This document shows, in pieces, positions 53,554 through 63,546 of a DNA stretch of 64,000 nt. The DNA lies in contig CM076996.1 of NCBI GenBank assembly GCA_039090855.1, positions 45,660,469 to 45,724,468 on the forward strand, given 5' to 3'. Position 1 is the first letter of the stretch, and the number at the start of each line of letters is the position of its first letter. The notes beneath the pieces were generated by a model. That model saw only the letters and a list, made by a program, of their open reading frames with translations, did no database searches and had not been told where the DNA came from. Made by a program: the position numbers and the translations under genes. The DNA is from Macrothele yani. Taxonomy: Eukaryota > Arthropoda > Arachnida > Araneae > Macrothelidae.

Positions 53554-54710
53554 TGAAATACGAAATTTTCGGGTACGGAGAAGTGGTCACCGGAGCTGCA
53601 TAAACAAATTTCGTGTGGCTATATTCCCCACTACTTGAGCAACTATTGTTCATAAAAAATATTTTTTTAATATTTCATTTTCAGCAAGAAATTTAGACAT
53701 TTCCATGATTTCCGGCCAAAGACAAAGCGGAGAACTGGCCACAAAAATTTTAAGGGGCCGTAAAAAAATTGTGTTCTGGACTGCTCCGTGACTGACACAC
53801 ATAAAATTTCCGTAATTTTATATTTTCTTATTCACGATATTTTTCAAGGTTTATAAACTACAGGTAAAAAAATTCTCTGCCTGTAAGTGCAAACCCAGGA
53901 GACATGTCGTGTGTGTGTGTGGGGGGGGGGGCTTAAAATATGAAATATAAAGAATTTCTGGTCTGATCGGGAGATTTTCAGCATTTAGAATCTACAAGTC
54001 AGCAAATTGTCTGAGGGCTGTTCTGCCGCAGGAAATCTGTCTGGGGGGGGGGGATATGTGATACCAAAAGTGTAAAATGGAAAGAGTTTCTGGTCAGATT
54101 GGGAGAATTTGAGCGTTTACAAACTACATCTCAACAAGCTGTCTGCGGACATGTGCTAACGCAGAAAACCTGTCTCGGGAGGGGGAGGGGGAGGAGGTTA
54201 ATTCCAAAATTATAAATATAATGAATTTCTTGTTGAGATGTAGTTTGTAAACGCTCAAAACCTCCCGATCGACCTAGAAATGCTTTATATTTTACACTTT
54301 TGGTATTAACCCCCTACCCTCCCCCAACAGGCTTCCTGAGGCAGCACATGCCCTCAGATGATTTGTTGAGTTGTAGCTTGTAAAGGCTGAAAAACTGATC
54401 GGAGCAGAAATGCTTTATATTTTAGCCCCCAGACCCTCCCCGATAGGTTGCCTGAGCAGGCACATGCCCTCAGATAATGTGTCGAATGAAATCTTTTGTT
54501 GAGTTCTAGATCCTGAACATTGTTTATAAAGAATTACATTATTTTATCCCAATTAAGAAAAGACGAAATTACGGAACCTTTATATGACTCAGATAACCAA
54601 CCTCTGGGGGTCGTGGCCACGAAGCGGTCAAAACGCAATTTTTATACGGCCCCTTAAATTTTTTGTGACCAGTTCTCCGGTGGCCACTTCTCCTACACCC
54701 GAAATTTTAA
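53554..54710. mobile_element. Large foldback element with tandem units in both arms
   Basis: Outer arm pairs: CGGAGAAGTGGTCACCGGAG (about 53576) against CTCCGGTGGCCACTTCTCC (about 54674), and TTTTAAGGGGCCGTAAAAAA (53746) against the complement near 54640. The left arm has ~130 extra bases between the two. Inside, units of ~120 bp (TTTCTGGTC, TCGGGAG, TTTACAAACTACATCTCAAC, CTGTCTG plus a G-run) run in tandem at 53870-54200. They appear inverted at 54225-54480, meeting at about 54215. No transposase. The ends lack a clear target duplication. Confidence 0.75.
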
Positions 54711-56574
54711 AGCGCGAACGTTTACACTCATTCGTGAAAACCACAGCTGCAACCTTGGGAACGACACTGCTGGACGCACCAAGAAATAATATTTTTTGTT
54801 GATTCTTGGGTCTTCCGGGCCTTTTCTTTCATTTCTTCGATTATTTGTTTCACACTTGCTGCTGCTGCATCTGACGCATGATTGTGGCTGCTATTCTTTA
54901 TAATATCACCTGACTACTCCTTAGAGCTAGTGTGACAGCGGCGAGAACATAATAAAGCTGACAGCGGCCACCTACCTAATAAGCTGTAGGACACGGCTAG
55001 ATTCTCCGGGCCTGAGCATGCCACGCCCTCGCTTCCGAAAGGAGTCCGATCGCTGAAGCTCACAGCAGTAGTTTTACCACTAAACGCCTGATTTGCATCG
55101 TCGCTTAATTAAATTGTTTTCTTCTATTCTTATGATTTCTTCCTGCGAATAAAGGGATATAGTCGATGTATTTTTTTACCTGCTACAACTTGAATATATG
55201 TGTATCAGCTTAAACAATGGGAGTAATTTTTGCATAGTTTGTATAGTCACGAATACTTCCTGCACGCACACACAAAATCTGGAAAATATAATTAAACACA
55301 TGAAATGACGTAAGTAATTATATCGTCCGTTATTGTTTTCTGATTAGGAACATCAGCAGACTGAGCAATAGATTTTCAGTATGCAATTTTAATATCAGAA
55401 ATGATGATATGGACCAAGTTCTCTGACTCGACTTTTCATTTCATTATTTTTGACTATTTCAGTTCATTTCAGATATGACGGTGTAGTGAACACTAATTTC
55501 GGAACTAGAAAAAAAATAGCAATATTACACAGATCGCTTTTGCGAAAGGAAGGAAAAAATAAGTAAAACATTTATTTCGGAAAAGCTTTCGTAGATGTAT
55601 TTACTCGATATATAATGATCAAATTATTTCCTCTCTCTCTCTCCTTTTATTTATCTGTTTCGCATTTTCTCTATCTTGTCAGAATTTGTTTCCAGTAAGA
55701 TACATATAATGCATTAATCCGTACAGTAAAAACTCGGAAAAATATGTTATGCTACATTCTGACGAATTTAGGGTATGACACAAATTGTGTGATTTACTAT
55801 TTTACTTTCCTACATAGGTCTGTATATATTTTGAAGCAGTTACTACTGTTTATACTTTAGTTAGTTTCTTTCTACTTCCTTAAAACAAAATCCCCATGAA
55901 ACATGTTTGAACCAATACACAACCTTTTAAAATACGTATTCACACAATACTTGGATTCTCCCCGTCACTTTTGCGGAGTACATCTGAAAAAATTGTGTGT
56001 GACTCATTCTTACACTAACCCACTCAATAAAAATCATGAGAAGTGCCATTAATGTATAAAAAACATTCATAACCATATAATTAAGTAACGTGAATATGTC
56101 AAAATAGATAGAACTTAGTTTGAAAGTGGAAGTCTTATTATACATGCACAAATCCCTTTAAACATGACAACTTCAAAATTTACACGTTTCACCTTCACAA
56201 AATATTTAGGTGTGCTTTTCTAATCGACGATAAAAAATTAATTCTATTGTGAATACATAATTTAGGATGAATTCTCGTAATAGTAAGTAGCACTACATCA
56301 GTACGTTATGTTTGGGAAAATGCAGATGTTGGAAATCATACCGTATCAAGTCTGCATCATATAAGTATTTTTAAAATTCAGGCAGAAAAGTTTTCACGAG
56401 TCCGTGCTCTAACCAATAAGCATGCAACGACTTGCCATGTGTGGAATTTATTATTATTATTATTGATATGATGAATTAAAACTGATGTGAAACATCATAT
56501 TTTATATATATAAATAAAACTGATGTTGTAGACATCATATTTTCAATACAAACAGATGAGAGTAACAGCTAAAT
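54711..56574. other. AT-rich non-coding
   Basis: No gene recognised. AAAACTGATGT...ACATCATATTTT occurs twice at about 56477-56552 with small internal stems. Confidence 0.5.
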
Positions 56575-56649
56575 CATTAACGATTAATCAGTCAGAGTAT
56601 ATAACGATTTATCAGTCATAGTATATAACGATTTATCAGTCAGAGTATA
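56575..56649. repeat. 24-bp minisatellite, left part
   Basis: Three units of about 24 bp (AACGATTTATCAGTCAGAGT plus ATAT) run up to the Tc1 insertion point at 56649. The array continues on the far side at 60254-60303, so the transposon landed in it. Confidence 0.9.
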
Positions 56650-56746
56650 CACTGAGTGGCCACTTTATTATGACCACCTGACAGTTTTAAGCAAATGAGC
56701 TATAGCTGCACCCTGTCGCCGCCAGAGGGCGAGGCTAGCGGTGTCG

Positions 56747-56872
56747 CACGATTGGTCGACATAACGATTGGTCGACACCCGATTGGTCGACAGTAACGAT
56801 TGGTCGACATAACGAGCAGTCGACAGTAACGACTGGTCAACAGCACGATTGGTCAAGATAACCATTGGTTCA
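56747..56872. repeat. ATTGGTCGACA word array, left arm
   Basis: Seven to eight words of the type ATTGGTCGACA separated by TAACG, CCCG or GTAACG. Confidence 0.9.
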
Positions 56873-56998
56873 GAGGATTATGGTTTACATTCGCAGCGGT
56901 ATCTCTCAGAACGTACTGACCTCTCAAAACGTAACGTTCCTTTTTGGAAATAATATCTTTTAGAATGTAGTCCTCACAACGTACAGCATTATAACATA

Positions 56999-58551
56999 CA
57001 CTGGTGCGCAAAAATTAAGGACGAAGAGGAGAAATTAGCATAACAGCGGAACGAGCAGGCAGAACGGACCGAAAGACCGCTCAGGAGATAGACTAGGGTC
57101 TGGTACGGTAGGGCATGCGCATATATGCAGCATGACAAGGGTGGGGGGCGGGTGTCGGAATGGTACAAAGCACACGGGCGGTGTACGCTCAGCAATTCGA
57201 TTGAAGCTATTACACGGTGTACATCGGTTTGAACGACGTCGAGTTGCTGCCACCGTGTGATATGGCCAACAGGCAATCCAGTAGACGACATCTGGAGGAC
57301 TTTGCCCGAGGTCGCGTCATTGGGAAGTTGGAAGAAGGTCGAAGTGTGACTAGTGTGGCCGAGGAGTTCGGGATCGCTCACATCATCGTTTCACGAGCTT
57401 GGAGAGCATTTCAAACGACAGGAACTGCTGCCCGAGAGTTCGGCAGTGGTCGTCCACGAGCAACCACGGCGGCGGACGACCGGTATATTGTCCTACAGGC
57501 GAGAAGAGACAGACGGCATACAGCGGGAGAAATCGCAAGGCACATGCAACACACAACTGGACGTCCGTTATCGCGTTTTACCGTAGCCAGGAGGCTGCAC
57601 AAAGGTGGTCTATTTGCACGACGACCAGTACGGTATGTGCCATTAACGCCTGCTCATCAGAGACTGCGGTTTCTGTGGTGCCAGGAACACAAGAACTGGA
57701 CACATCAGCAATGGGGTCGAGTTCTCTTTACGGATGAGAGCCGATTTAGTCTGACGAGCGATTCTGGACGTATACACATCTGGAAAGAGCAGGGAACACG
57801 CAATCATACCCCCAACATCATCGAAAGGGACCGGTTTGGAGGTGGCGGAGTTCTCGTTTGGGGCGGTATCATGCTTGGTAGCCGTACTGACCTCCACATC
57901 TTCCCAGGAGGTTCAGTCACTGGTGTCCGCTATTGCACCGAGGTTCTCCTGACTCATGTGCGTCTGTTTAGAGGTGCTGTGGTCCTGCGTTCCTCTTCAT
58001 GAACGACAACGCTACACCTCATCGTACAGTGGCTGTCGCAGAGCTGTTGGAGAGTGAAGATATTCAACGCTTGGATTGGCCCGCAAGGTCCCCGGACCTA
58101 AATCCAATCTAACACGTGTGGGACCTTCTCGGAAGACGCTTGGCAGCACGTCACCAGCCGCCAGCAACGACTCCGCAGCTGCTATTGGCGCTACAAGAGG
58201 AATGGGCCGCGATGCCTCAATATCTCCTTGACAACCTCGTCCTCAGCATGGACAGACGTTGTAAATCCTACAACGCAGTCAGGGGTGATCATATCCACTA
58301 CTAAACACTGGATTTTTCTTGGCAGCCGCCTGTCACGTGGACGTTTCTGTCTTCTATCCAGTTGTGCTCGAAGCTACCTTTTCAATAAAGTGCCTTTGTA
58401 TCCTTTGGATTCCTTGTTTGGACGGTTTTGCTCACTTGTCCCGTATTCTTACATCTTGGGGATCTTATGGTATGATTTGAGTCGATGTGAGCACTTATGC
58501 ACGACGTTACATTCGAAAAACCGTCTCGTCCTTAATTTTTGCACTCCATTG
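56999..58551 (+). mobile_element. Tc1-like element family A, copy 3, full length, innermost
   Basis: TIRs CACTGGTGCGCAAAAATTAA (56999) and, reversed, CAATGGAGTGCAAAAATTAA (58551), with TA at 56997-56998 and 58552-58553. 1553 bp. It is the reference copy for the two truncated ones at 451 and 9735. Confidence 0.95.
57262..58304 (+). pseudogene. Family A transposase, one frameshift and one stop
   Basis: ATG 57262: MANRQSSRRHLEDFARGRVI (first HTH), a GRPRATT linker, RHTAGEIARHMQHTTGRPLS (second HTH), then LFTDESRFSLTSDSGRIHIW (first Asp) and GGGGVLVWGGIMLGSRTDLH. The frame is open to about 57980. A +1 shift there leads to FMNDNATPHRTVAVAELLES (second Asp, with a Met-Asn-Asp context) and ARSPDLNPI, followed by a stop exactly at the catalytic Glu codon (GAA-like to TAA at 58110). 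HVWDLLGRRLAARHQPPATT continues to the TAA near 58302. Two lesions only, so a relatively recent copy. Confidence 0.9.
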
Positions 58552-58659
58552 TATTATTTCCAAATAGGCCCCCGTGTCATCTTTTGTACTCTAAATGAAA
58601 TCTATATAGAGGGCCTTCTGAACGAAATTATTTCCGAAAGGGCCCCTGGTTTAGGTATG

Positions 58660-58865
58660 GGCACCTTGGGGAAACTGCCACACATAATTCGGTAACTCGG
58701 AAAATTGCCACACATTCAAAGCGTTTCTCGGACGAACGGCGATTTGTGCTCGTCCCCTTAATGAAAACCATGTGGCAATTTTCCGGTGGGGCAATTTTTC
58801 TGTGTGTGGCAATTTTCCGGGTTGCTGGAAGATGTGTGGCAATCTTCCGGTGGGGCAATTTACCG
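58660..58865. repeat. GGAAAATTGCCACACA words in both orientations
   Basis: AACTGCCACACATAA and GGAAAATTGCCACACATTC at 58673-58716 face TGTGGCAATTTTCCGG-type words at 58771, 58805 and 58836. They form imperfect stems. Confidence 0.85.
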
Positions 58866-58917
58866 CCAAACTGTTTGCACTTATTCAATTTTTTTACCAA
58901 GTTCCGTTGCCCCTTTT

Positions 58918-59107
58918 ATGTCGACCAATGTCGACAAATCGTTATATCGACCAGTCGTTACTGTCGAACAATCGTTATGTCGATCAAACATGCTGTCTAC
59001 CAATCATTTCTGTCGACCAATCGTTATGACGACCAATTGTTATGTCGACCAGTCGTTACTGTCGGCCAATCATTTTGTCGACCAACCGTTTGTCGACCAA
59101 TCGTTAC
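58918..59107. repeat. GTCGACCAATCGTTA word array, right arm
   Basis: About eleven words (GTCGACCAATCGTTAY with variants GTCGAACAATCG, ATCGACCAGTCG) form the inverted counterpart of 56747-56872. Confidence 0.9.
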
Positions 59108-59181
59108 ATACCCCGAGGCTAGTATAAATAGGGAGAGCTTAGTGCTTGCGAAAGTAGTCGAAGTGATTTTTGGGTGACAAG

Positions 59182-60222
59182 ATGGGTAAAAAATGCGATT
59201 TGACGGACTTTCAACGTGGGATGATTGTAGGAGCTCGGAGCCATGGAGCGAGTATCACCGAAACCGCTGCATTCGTGAAATGTTCCAGAACAGCTGTTGT
59301 TAAAGTGTTTAAAGACTGGACTGTCAGCCAAAAAACTGGGTCTCTACGTGCAACGTGTGGTCCTCATCGACTAGTGACTGCTCGGTCGGAACGGAGAGTG
59401 TCCAGACTGGTAAAAGACAACAGAAGGGCAACAGAGCAGCAAATTACAGACCATCTTAATCAAGGATCCCCTCAAATGATCTTTGCATGCATTGTTCGCC
59501 GTACACTGCATCGAATGGGATATGGCAGCCGAAGGCCTGTTCGAACACCTTTGCTGTCTGCAGTTAACAAGAGAAAACGTCTCCAGTTCGCACAGGAGCA
59601 CAAGGATTGGGCAGTCGATAATTGGAAACAAATGATGTATTCCGATGACTCACGTTTTCAGTTGCACCATGCCGATGGCCGAGTGAGAATTTGGCGGAAA
59701 CAGCACGAAATCATGGACCCTAAATGCCTTGCTACAGCCCTTCAAGCTGGTGGAGGCAACGTTGTGGTTTCGGGAATATTTTCCTGGCATGCTTTGGGCC
59801 CTTTAATTCATGTTGATCAACGTCTGACTGGCACATCATATCTAAACATCGTTGCGGACCAAGTGCATACTGTCATGTGGATGGTTTATCCCAATTGCGA
59901 TGGCTACTTTCAACAAGATAATGCGTCCTGCCATAGTGCTCGTATTGTACAGGATTGGTTTCAGGAACATGCCGGTGAGTTTGCTTTGCTTAGGTGGTCC
60001 CCACAATTTCCAGATCTCAACCCTATTCAGAATTTGTGGGCTGAAGTTGAACGAGCCATCTAACAGCTGGATCCACAACCCTGCAATCTCACACTCCTGG
60101 AAAGTGCTATTCATCAAGCATGGTCTCAGATTCCACACACCACCTATCAACATCTTGTGGAGTCCATGCCACGAAGAATCGGCGTAGTATTAAACGCAAA
60201 GGGTGGCCCAACGAAGTACTGA
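59182..60222 (+). pseudogene. Family K transposase, full length with one stop
   Basis: ATG 59182 to TGA 60220-60222, 346 codons, the usual Tc1 length, with a single in-frame TAA at 60061-60063. MGKKCDLTDFQRGMIVGARS opens the first HTH; the second HTH has RRATEQQITDHLNQGSPQMI; QMMYSDDSRFQLHHADGRVR holds the first Asp. GYFQQDNASCHSARIVQDWF has the second Asp, and PDLNPIQNLWAEVERAI the third position, where the catalytic Glu has become Gln. The C-terminus after the stop is normal: MPRRIGVVLNAKGGPTKY. The stop and the E-to-Q change each predict loss of transposition. Confidence 0.93.
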
Positions 60223-60253
60223 GGGGTGGTCATAATAAAGTGGCCACTCAGTG

Positions 60254-60303
60254 TATAATGATTTATCAGTCAGAGTATATAACGATTTATCAGTCAGAGT
60301 ATA
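60254..60303. repeat. 24-bp minisatellite, right part
   Basis: Two units continue the array interrupted at 56649 (ATGATTTATCAGTCAGAGTA and ACGATTTATCAGTCAGAGTA). Confidence 0.9.
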
Positions 60304-61529
60304 TGTGCATTGAATTTGCAATTGACAACACTTTTCCCCTTAAATTAAGTATGACTAACTTTAAATTGCCCCCCGAGTCTTCCCTTCTGCAACACTTTTG
60401 GTAATGTTCAATAATTTAGTTATTTGTAGATACGAGTAATAAAATTTAACCTAACATACAAATGGGTGAACGGCAAGACCAATATTAAAAAAAAAACAGT
60501 GTATATATTAAGCATTTGTTTCTCTAATCAAGTGTTAAATTTGGGCTACAATGAATGGCCGAGGAAATTGTTACATTTATGCAGATAAATCATGGTACAT
60601 GCAACATTTAAAATTGGTTTGTAGCACTTTAACATGCACTTCACATAAATTCATTTCAGGCTTTTCTACTCAAATTCTATTTTATTTTTTCTACTCAGTT
60701 CAGCAATCAACAACTCAAGGGAGTAGAAATTCGTTTACGAAACTACAGTTACATTCAATTTTGTCGCTAATATTACTGAACATATTTAGAGAAAAGTAAT
60801 ACCATACCTTTCCAGCAAAATTCCTATTCTTGTGTTAATAGAAAACACTATTAAATACTCATAAAAGCATCCAACTAAAACCATTTTAAAACACTAGTTT
60901 ATCAAGGCAATATTTCCAAACCGATTGGTATTTTGACGAAACATTTTAATCCATTTACTAAACTACAGTTACACTCAACGTTAGATTAAATTTATGATTT
61001 ACAAATTCCATGTTTTAAAACCCTTTATACACAAACAGATTAGGAAAGTTATTTTTACATTGGTCATTTGTATGTTACAATGGCTTCTCACGATAATAAT
61101 ATTTCAGATCATTCGTGATTTTTACAAAGATATTCCCTAGCTTTCTGCCGAAACAGACATTCACTCCTGATCTACATTTCGCCGATTAAAATACATTCCT
61201 GATCTTTAATTAACACCGACGTAATTAATGCCACATTCACCAGCGTTCCCACGTGTTAAGCCTAACCACGTGCTTCAACAAAAGTAAACGGTATATGTAA
61301 CCAGGGCTCGACAGTTTATCGTTAGCAACACAATAATAAGACTCACTAACGTTAATGAACTTACCTTTCGATTACGTGTAATTCGAATTGCCCTTTTTAT
61401 CAACGCTATCAACAAACAAACACCATTACGGGGCTCAAAGATCCCGCCAAACCGACTGGCGACAAAGCGTTGGTGCTCTCGTAAGGACTCCTCTCGTGAC
61501 GTCACAACGCAAACTTTGCTCCAATGCTC
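60304..61529. other. AT-rich non-coding
   Basis: CTACAGTTACA(C/T)TCAA recurs near 60741 and 60964. No gene recognised. Confidence 0.45.
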
Positions 61530-62225
61530 GGGCCCGGAAGAAATCTTGCTTGGCCCTGCTTTATTCCGCAAAACAGCGGCCACTCGTCGAGGCATCGATT
61601 CGATGAGGTGGCGATATTTAACCTGGATTATCGGGTACCATAATGTCAACAGCAAGTCCTGCAGTTTCCGTACATTTCGGGGATTGGGGGGGGGGAGGTG
61701 ATTTTGTGCGAACCCGCTTTTTCAAGTCGAACCACGAATCACAAATGTTCGATTGGGTTCATGTCAGCTGAATTTGGAGGCCAGGGCATTAAAAGAAAGG
61801 CACCAGCATGTTCCTTGAGCCACTCCTTGACGATTCTGGCAGTGTGGCATGGAGCATTATCCTGTTGGTAATGGCCATCACCAGCAGGAAACACAGTTGC
61901 CCTGAATGGGTGAACTTGGTCCACAACGATATTCAGGTACCTGATAGCTGTAAGAGATTGCGCTGTTAGGAAAATGAGGCCCAAAGTGTCGCAAGAAAAC
62001 ATCGCTCACAGCATAACACCGCCGCCGCCGGCTTATTTCCGCTCAACAGTGCAACCAGGTGCCATAGACTCCGTTAGTAATCGGCGTATCGGCGCTCGGC
62101 CGTCTACGTAATGCACCAGGAATCTTGCTTCGTCAGACCAGGCTACTTTCTTCCAATCATCCAAGCGTCCAATCTCGATGATCTTTGGCCTATTTCATGC
62201 GTTGTTGGCGATGATGTGCAGTGAG
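61530..62225 (-). pseudogene. Tc1-like element family C, copy 3, fragment
   Basis: The frame 61739-62002 (minus) reads [40 protein letters not shown] (intact second Asp) and [13 protein letters not shown] (Glu) before a stop. A second frame near 61560-61640 gives [20 protein letters not shown], the C-terminus. The first Asp block lies near 62115 (SDEARFLVHYVDGR in broken frame). No TIR on either side. It aligns with 37150-37730. Confidence 0.85.
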
Positions 62226-62324
62226 TATGAGCACCCGGCTGGGTCATCATATAATTATGGTATCGTAAAATTTGTATTTATATTGCTATCAGCAAGAGTG
62301 GATGCACGAATCTGCTTTCGCGCG

Positions 62325-63546
62325 CGAAGAATTACAAATAAGTTTTAAAGCCTTTTTTATGCTCGCCTCCTCCGAAAAAAGTCCGCCAAAAAATGTGACA
62401 CAGAAAACGTTTGTGCAACAGTCAAACGCACTTGCACATTGGTAGGTGTAAGATGGTAAGCGATACTGCATTCGTTACGAGTTTCATCAAATAAAAAGTG
62501 CTGCAAAAGCATGTGCAACGATCTGTTCTGTTCTGGGGAAGAATATTGTATCGAAAAGCACGTGTGGGTTTTGGTTTAGACGGTTTAAAGCAGGTGGTTT
62601 TGTTGTTTGCGATTGAGGACGTAGCGTCGCCCCGCAGAAGATTGCACATGAGGAACTGCCAGCATTGCTGGACGAAGATTCGTCTCAAACGCAAAAAGAA
62701 CTAGCTGAACAACTGGGGGTAACTCCACAAGCCGTTTCGAATCGTTTACGCGCAATGGGAAAGATTCAGAAGGAAGGAAAATCAGTGCCACATGACCTCA
62801 GGCAGAGGAACAAGGATGAGCGTGTCACGAAGTGTTTGAATCTGTTGAATAAACAACACAGAAAATCTTTTCTGCGGAAAATCGTTGCAGGTGATGAGAA
62901 GTGGATATGGTACGACAATCCCAAAAAAAACATTGGGTAGACCCCGGTGAAGCAACAGCTTCGATACCGAAACCCAATATTCACATATTCACTCCAAGAA
63001 AGTTCTGTTGTGCATCTGGTGGGATATGAAGAGTGTGCTATATTATGAACTATTGGAACAGGGTCAAACTGTTACTGCTGATCGCTACAAGCAATAATTG
63101 CTGCGAATGAACCAGGAAATATGTCGGAAATGCCCATTCACAGGCAAAGAATTGCGTCCCATGAAATTACTGCATGACAACGCTAGGCCGCATGTCGCAA
63201 AATCGGTCAAGGAAACGTTATTGACGCTTCGCTGGGAAGTTTTGGAGCACCCGGCGTATAGTCCCGATATAGCCCCTTCAAACTATTATTTGTTCTGATC
63301 GATGCAACATGGTTTGTCTGCTGTACGGTTCCAGACATGTGACGAAGCGCAAAAATGTATTGACGATTTCATTGAGTCACACGACGAAGTATTCTTCATG
63401 GCTGGAATCCGTCAGCTGCCCGACCGATGGTGGAAGGTAATAGATAATGACGGCGCATATTTTGATTTGTAAAAGTATTGTTGTTTTCTCGCATATTTAC
63501 ATGTTGCTTTGTCTTAAAACGCTTTAAAACTTATTTGTACACCTAA
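62325..63546 (+). mobile_element. mariner, mauritiana-type
   Basis: TACAAATAAGTTTTAAAGCC (about 62331) and, reversed near 63541, TACAAATAAGTTTTAAAGCG are the TIRs; the outermost bases of the left end are mutated. The frame 62665-62940 reads MLDEDSSQTQKELAEQLGVT, VSNRLRAMGKIQKEG and KIVAGDEKWIWYDNPKKNIG (first Asp in GDEKW). Frame changes lead to LLHDNARPHVAKSVKETLLT (second Asp, about 63170) and HPAYSPDIAPSNYYLF then a stop (63251-63298), where the third Asp of APSD is Asn. DRWWKVIDNDGAYFDL ends at 63472. Motifs match mauritiana-subfamily mariners. Inactive. Confidence 0.88.

Larger units (their letters stand above)
56739..59113. mobile_element. Word-array non-autonomous transposon with 9-bp target repeat
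   Basis: An exact CGAGGCTAG flanks it (56730-56738 and 59114-59122). The ends are inverted: CGGTGTCGCACGATTGGTCG at the left and, reversed, GGGTATGTAACGATTGGTCG at the right. Without the nested family A copy it is about 820 bp. It consists of short words: GATTGGTCGACAGTAAC arrays at 56747-56872 and, inverted, at 58918-59107; CTCARAACGTA words at about 56905-56945; and TGTGGCAATTTTCCGG words in both orientations at 58660-58865. No gene of its own. A 9-bp duplication suggests a Mutator-like (or, as 8 bp, hAT-like) transposase in trans. Confidence 0.75.
56650..60253 (+). mobile_element. Tc1-like element family K hosting two nested elements
   Basis: TIRs CACTGAGTGGCCACTTTATT (56650) and its exact complement (60253) extend through TATGACCACC, with TA at 56648-56649 and 60254-60255. 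Subtracting the inner insertion 56739-59113 and its 9-bp duplication leaves 1220 bp, the normal Tc1 size. The transposase is at 59182-60222. A TATAAATA box at 59123-59130 lies just upstream of the gene and directly next to the insertion's right target repeat. Confidence 0.95.

Noticed and set aside
56668..56865. 65-codon frame with repeated VDQSLLSTN
   Set aside because: The amino acid repeat only mirrors the ATTGGTCGACA word array.
58228..58695. 155-codon open frame after the family A transposase
   Set aside because: It overlaps the transposase C-terminus in another frame and runs through the TIR into the word-array element; it is a shadow.
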